Shown here: positions 33,910 through 37,232 of the stretch, piece by piece | How positions within the stretch are numbered: position 1 is the first letter of the stretch | Layout of the letters: each line of letters starts with the position of its first letter | Origin: QVMP01 sp047974325 | Lineage (GTDB): Bacteria > Bacteroidota > Bacteroidia > Bacteroidales > Dysgonomonadaceae | Length of the DNA stretch: 37,232 bases | NCBI GenBank assembly: GCA_047974325.1 | Contig: JBKECE010000183.1 | Span: 1-37,232, forward strand | Direction: 5' to 3' | The notes under the pieces: generated by a model | The model's input: the letters and a program-made list of their open reading frames with translations, nothing else | What the model was told of the DNA's origin: nothing | The model's database searches: none | Position numbers and translations under genes: made by a program

Positions 33910-34386
33910 TTATATTTTTGAGACCTTCGGATCCATTAGATCATACAAATAAGGCTCAGCAATTTTATTATACTCAAATATTTCGGAATCGGAAAAGAAT
34001 CTTTTCAATTCAATTTTAGCAGATTCGGCAGAGTCAGAAGCATGAACAATATTTTCTTGTGCACTCACAGAGAAGTCTCCTCTAATGGTTCCGGGCGCTG
34101 CATCCCGTCCATTTGTGATACCAATCAGATTGCGCACCACACATGTCGCATCCAATCCTTCCAAACACAAGACGATAACCGGTGCAGACATCATAGAATT
34201 TTTCACTCTCTGAAAGAAAGGTTTCTCTTTCAAGTGCTCATAATGTTCATCTAATATTTTATCATCCAATTGCATCATTTTCACTCCCGATAACTTTAAT
34301 CCTTTTTTTTCAAATCTTGAAATAACCTCACCGACAAATTCTCGTTGAACAGCCGAAGGCTTAAGGATTACTAAAGTTTTTTCCAT
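33910..34386 (-). CDS. ndk: Nucleoside diphosphate kinase
   Basis: Transfers phosphate between nucleoside tri- and diphosphates through phospho-His. The 158-residue product has KTLVILKPSAVQREFVGE at the start and the active-site signature ENIVHASDSAESAKIELKRFF with H115. It is slightly longer than the usual ~140-150 residues because of a small insertion and a C-terminal extension. First gene of the unit with the M23 peptidase. Confidence 0.97.
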   Translation of the reverse strand: MEKTLVILKPSAVQREFVGEVISRFEKKGLKLSGVKMMQLDDKILDEHYEHLKEKPFFQRVKNSMMSAPVIVLCLEGLDATCVVRNLIGITNGRDAAPGTIRGDFSVSAQENIVHASDSAESAKIELKRFFSDSEIFEYNKIAEPYLYDLMDPKVSKI

Positions 34387-34440
34387 AATTGGGGTGAAAA
34401 TAAATATATGTAATATGGAGATTTATTATTTCTATGTTTT

Positions 34441-34473
34441 CAAAGATAAGGAAAAAAAAGTTGATTAAACAAA
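34441..34473 (-). promoter_or_regulatory. Promoter of ndk
   Basis: Minus strand: TTTG (34473-34470), 21 bases, then TATCTTTG (34448-34441). The predicted start is near 34434, about 48 nt before the ndk ATG. Confidence 0.65.
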
Positions 34474-34576
34474 TTATTCCTTTCCGGATTTCTGACATTT
34501 AACTTTGTGAACAAATAAAAATAAAAACATAATACACTAATTTACAACAACTTATTTAATAAATATCTTTATCATA

Positions 34577-34607
34577 TTTGTTCATCCCTTAACGTAAATT
34601 ATATTTG
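34577..34607 (+). promoter_or_regulatory. Consensus promoter of a gene-less transcription unit
   Basis: TTTG (34577-34580), exactly 19 bases, then TATATTTG (34600-34607). This is one of the two best promoter matches in the window (the other is that of nuo), but no reading frame follows before a terminator about 95 bases on. Predicted transcription start is near 34614. Confidence 0.7.
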
Positions 34608-34613
34608 TTTTAC

Positions 34614-34741
34614 AAGTAGCATGTCTAAATGCAAGATTATTAGCATTATGCGTCATTGAGACCCTTCAGGAGTCGATAATCAGCCCTAAAAGCAGATTAG
34701 AGGATCGCTATTTTATAAAAAAAGCGACCTGTTTTATTTTT
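34614..34741 (+). ncRNA. Candidate small RNA (about 130 nt)
   Basis: Bounded by the promoter at 34577-34607 and the terminator at 34702-34741. Consecutive hairpins are AATGC / GCATT (34628-34647), GAC..GG(A)GTC (34660-34674), and TAATC(A)GC / GC(A)GATTA with loop CCTAAAA (34677-34699), followed by the terminator hairpin. No long reading frame. Does not match 4.5S, 6S or tmRNA features that I can recognise. The next gene has its own -7 box, so this is more likely an independent RNA than a leader. Confidence 0.55.
34702..34741 (+). terminator. Rho-independent terminator of the candidate small RNA
   Basis: GG(A)TCGCT / AGCGACC stem with a 13-base A/T-rich loop, followed by TGTTTTATTTTTTT. Oriented for plus-strand transcripts. 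Confidence 0.65.
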
Positions 34742-34757
34742 TTCTCTTTTAAAAGTT

Positions 34758-34765
34758 TAATTTTG
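34758..34765 (+). promoter_or_regulatory. TAnnTTTG element of the DUF2851-glycosyltransferase unit
   Basis: TAATTTTG; transcription would start near 34772, about 11 nt before the ATG at 34783. No clear -33 element because the preceding stretch is the T-run of the terminator. Confidence 0.45.
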
Positions 34766-34782
34766 ATATAAAAACACGGATC

Positions 34783-36060
34783 ATGGAAGAATTACTACAC
34801 TACGTTTGGGAACATCGCCTATTTCAGAAAGACCTCAAAACGACAGATGGACTTTCGATAGAAGTGATTGATGTAGGATTGCACAACACAAATGACGGTG
34901 CTGATTTTTTTAATGCAAAAATTAAAATAGATGACCATGTTTGGGCTGGCAATATAGAAATACACAAGAAATCATCTGATTGGAAGAAGCACAAACACGA
35001 CCTCAATCCGGTCTACAATACAGTTATTCTGCATATTGTAGAAATTGCAGATTGTGATATATCTTCTTCGGCAGGTGACAAAATTCCACAATGTGAGATC
35101 AGCTATCCGAAACATATCAAAGACAATGCCGAATATTTACTATTTTCCAACATAAGCACCCCATGCAGTAATTATATAAGAACTATTCCTCAGATTTATG
35201 TAAACGGATGGATCAATTCACTGTTATTGGAAAGACTCGAACGGAAATCGAACGACATTGCGTCTTGGCTAAAGCAATTCAACGGTTCGTGGGACGATGT
35301 GTTCTACGTTCTACTCACCCGCAGTTTCGGATTTGGACTCAACTCCGACTCCTTCGAACAATTGGCATTGAGTTTGCCTCTCAGATATATCCAAAAACAA
35401 CGTAACAATATTGAGGAAATAGAAGCTCTGCTTTTTGGGCAAGCAGGCATGCTTGATAATATAGAAAAAGAAGATAATCACACCAAAGCTTTAAAACAAG
35501 AATACAACAACCTGAAAGTCAAATACAGCCTCACACCTCTCAAACCATATATTTTCCGAAAAATGAGTATTCGTCCGGGCAGTCATCCGCATATTCGATT
35601 GGCACAATTGGCGGCATTGCTCTACAAAGAAGACAAGCTGTTCTCTAAGATCGTAACTTGCAGCGATGCAGGTAGGATAAGACTCATGTTACACGAAAAT
35701 GCATCGGAATATTGGCAAACGCATTATAGTTTCGGCGAAGAATCTCTCCGAAAAAGCAAATTCGTAGGTGATGCTTCGTTAGACATTCTGATCATCAACG
35801 CTGTTGTACCTCTACTTTTCACGTACGGAAAATATATCGGAGACGAGGCTCTATGCGATAGAGCCATCTCGTTTCTGGAAACAATCAAAGCAGAATCTAA
35901 CTCTATCACCAGAGATTTTAAGAATGCAGGGCTCCACATTCAATCGGCCTACGATTCGCAAGCCGCTATCCAATTAAAGAGAGAATACTGCGAAAAAAGA
36001 AAATGCCTTTTTTGCCGCATCGGCTACAATATATTAACCGAAGGAAACACCCAACCATGA
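34783..36060 (+). CDS. DUF2851 family protein
   Basis: A 425-residue cytoplasmic protein of unknown function, recognised by its Bacteroidota-typical features: MEELLHYVWEHRLF at the start, VIDVGLHNTNDGADFFNAKIKIDDHVWAGNIEIHKKSSDWKKHKHDLNPVYNTVILHIV in the first third (a nuclease-like-fold pattern of G-N-DGADF...G-EIH and D-W--H, which is inference), and SIRPGSHPHIRLAQLAAL and the Cys-rich end CEKRKCLFCRIG. It overlaps the next gene by four bases (ATGA), so translation is probably coupled. Probable nucleic-acid-related role, not certain. Confidence 0.8.
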   Translation: MEELLHYVWEHRLFQKDLKTTDGLSIEVIDVGLHNTNDGADFFNAKIKIDDHVWAGNIEIHKKSSDWKKHKHDLNPVYNTVILHIVEIADCDISSSAGDKIPQCEISYPKHIKDNAEYLLFSNISTPCSNYIRTIPQIYVNGWINSLLLERLERKSNDIASWLKQFNGSWDDVFYVLLTRSFGFGLNSDSFEQLALSLPLRYIQKQRNNIEEIEALLFGQAGMLDNIEKEDNHTKALKQEYNNLKVKYSLTPLKPYIFRKMSIRPGSHPHIRLAQLAALLYKEDKLFSKIVTCSDAGRIRLMLHENASEYWQTHYSFGEESLRKSKFVGDASLDILIINAVVPLLFTYGKYIGDEALCDRAISFLETIKAESNSITRDFKNAGLHIQSAYDSQAAIQLKREYCEKRKCLFCRIGYNILTEGNTQP

Positions 36061-37151
36061 AGATTCTATTACTCGGTGAATATAGTAACCTGCATTGGAC
36101 TTTGGCTAAGGGACTTCGCACTTTAGGGCACGACGTGGTGGTTGCCTCAGATGGAGATGGTTTCAAAAACTATAGGCGAGATGTGGACATATCACTCAAA
36201 AACAATACCCGAATTGGACAAATCAAATGTTTAACTTCAATTGTTAAATCCTTACCTTTATTGAAAGGTTTTGATATTGTACAATTAATTAATCCCATTT
36301 TTACACGAATACATCCAGTAAGCCCTTATCTCTATCGTTTTCTAAAAAAATACAATCATAAAATCTTTCTGGGAGCATTCGGAAATGATTATTTTTATAC
36401 AAAAGCATGTCTGGAAAACAAGATATACAGACACTCAGAGTTTTTTGTCAACAATCAACCCATCAATCTACAGGCAAATTTCGATCTGAAACATGCATGG
36501 ATAAGCACTTACAGGCAAAGGCTAAACCAACAGATAGCAAACGAGTGCAATGGTATAATCGCCGGATTGTGCGAATATTATATGGCTTACGAAACTGAGT
36601 ATAAGGAAAAACTTAGTTTCATACCTTTTCCCATAGATCTGAGCGAAATAGAATACAACCAATTACCTGTTCCTGAAAAAATCATTTTCTTCCTCGGCAT
36701 CAATAAAGAGCGAATGGAAATAAAAGGCTTGGATATTTTTCTGAAAGTGCTGAAAGAATTGGAAGTAAAATATGGAAATCAAATCGGAGTACACATAGCA
36801 GAGTCTATTCCCTATGAGGAATATCGGAAACGGATGCAACAGGCTCATGTTGTATTGGATCAGACGTACGGCTATTCCGTTGCAATGAACGGCTTATTAA
36901 GCCTCGCGCAAGGAAAAATCCTAGTTGGCAATGCCGAACCCGAAATGTATGGAATGATGGGTGAAAACTCCAATCATCCCATTGTAAATATCACCCCATC
37001 ATTTGAAGACATTTACAAAAAAATGGAATGCCTGATACAGAAAAAAAACTACTTTCCGGAAATCTCAAAACAAGGAAGGCTATTTGTGGAAGACAACCAC
37101 GCTCACATAAATATTGCTGAGCAGTATCTCAAGATATGGGAAAAACAATAA
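36057..37151 (+). CDS. Glycosyltransferase family 1/4-like protein
   Basis: A 364-residue probable glycosyltransferase of the GT-B fold from an ATG at 36057 that overlaps the DUF2851 stop. The N-terminal Rossmann start MKILLLGEYSNLHWTLAKGLRTLGHDVVVASDG is typical. The C-terminal domain contains KIIFFLGINKERMEIKGLDIFLKVLKELE, AHVVLDQTYGYSVAMNGLLSLAQGKILVGNAEPEMYGMMGEN, and NITPSFEDIYKKMECLI, as in group 1 transferases (donor-site E-x-x-G pattern weak). The substrate is not visible. Its pairing with a DUF2851 gene looks positional and not functional. Moderately sure. Confidence 0.75.
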   Translation: MKILLLGEYSNLHWTLAKGLRTLGHDVVVASDGDGFKNYRRDVDISLKNNTRIGQIKCLTSIVKSLPLLKGFDIVQLINPIFTRIHPVSPYLYRFLKKYNHKIFLGAFGNDYFYTKACLENKIYRHSEFFVNNQPINLQANFDLKHAWISTYRQRLNQQIANECNGIIAGLCEYYMAYETEYKEKLSFIPFPIDLSEIEYNQLPVPEKIIFFLGINKERMEIKGLDIFLKVLKELEVKYGNQIGVHIAESIPYEEYRKRMQQAHVVLDQTYGYSVAMNGLLSLAQGKILVGNAEPEMYGMMGENSNHPIVNITPSFEDIYKKMECLIQKKNYFPEISKQGRLFVEDNHAHINIAEQYLKIWEKQ

Positions 37152-37176
37152 TAACGATTGAGGATGCAATAGGTTT

Positions 37177-37232
37177 CTATCTCTTACCCTTAAAAAAGGC
37201 CGTTAATAACTGGCTGCATTCTTGTTCCAACA
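37177..37232 (-). CDS. tadA: C-terminus of probable tRNA-specific adenosine deaminase (cut by window edge)
   Basis: The last 17 codons of a minus-strand frame, LEQECSQLLTAFFKGKR then TAG at 37177-37179, match the usual TadA ending (RECxxLLxxFFxxRR). Most of the gene, including the catalytic HAE and PCxxC motifs, is beyond the window, so the call rests on a short tail. Confidence 0.5.
   Translation of the reverse strand, partial: LEQECSQLLTAFFKGKR

Noticed and set aside
34614..34741. Signal recognition particle RNA, 6S RNA or tmRNA
   Set aside because: The conserved SRP tetraloop/asymmetric-loop sequence, a long central-bulge rod and a tRNA-like end were looked for and not found.

Overview
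The window looks like chromosomal DNA from a Bacteroidota species, most likely order Bacteroidales, and Dysgonomonas- or Parabacteroides-like in gene content. Supporting signs are an 11-subunit-type Nuo operon with fused nuoCD and no nuoEFG in view, type IX secretion (T9SS) style C-terminal domains, a surface lipoprotein signal (CDKDDD), a BACON domain, and the DUF1599 / DoxX 'BT_3928-type' / tpiA / SPOR / folE block. Many genes are also preceded by the Bacteroidota promoter form TTTG-N19..21-TAnnTTTG. Species assignment is inference. No tRNA, rRNA, CRISPR array, insertion sequence or integrase was seen.

Layout. Positions 1-5708 (minus strand) hold the complex I operon nuoA-B-CD-H-I-J-K-L, with nuoL cut by the window edge, behind a well-formed promoter. 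Positions 5852-12384 hold envelope and accessory genes: a secreted endonuclease I-family nuclease with a T9SS tail, a GT9 glycosyltransferase, a putative secreted HExxH metallopeptidase, and a BACON plus leucine-rich-repeat surface lipoprotein. Positions 11653-17045 form a minus-strand operon for periplasmic salvage: a split 5'-nucleotidase (C-terminal and metallophosphatase domains as separate genes), a GH3 N-acetylhexosaminidase fused to a beta-lactamase-type serine hydrolase, and a VanX-type D-Ala-D-Ala dipeptidase lipoprotein.

Positions 17371-24109 are the most accessory-looking part. A ~1670-residue secreted multidomain protein with a T9SS tail is followed, in the same frame after one amber codon, by a small protein with a C-terminal membrane segment. 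Its promoter overlaps a near-perfect inverted repeat. Upstream lie a structured hairpin element, a 68-residue HTH-like protein and a divergent XRE/S24 phage-type repressor with repeated operator-like palindromes. Two membrane-embedded AraC-type regulators follow in tandem (24169-26285).

Positions 26694-37232 are mostly housekeeping: rplS, a free methionine-R-sulfoxide reductase with ruvB, folE, a SPOR protein, tpiA, a DoxX-family protein, a DUF1599 protein, an M23/LysM endopeptidase, ndk, a DUF2851 protein with a glycosyltransferase, and the tail of a probable tadA. Between ndk and the DUF2851 gene, a consensus promoter (TTTG-N19-TATATTTG), three hairpins and a terminator-like hairpin define a gene-less transcription unit of about 130 nt. 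This is the best candidate here for an undescribed small RNA.
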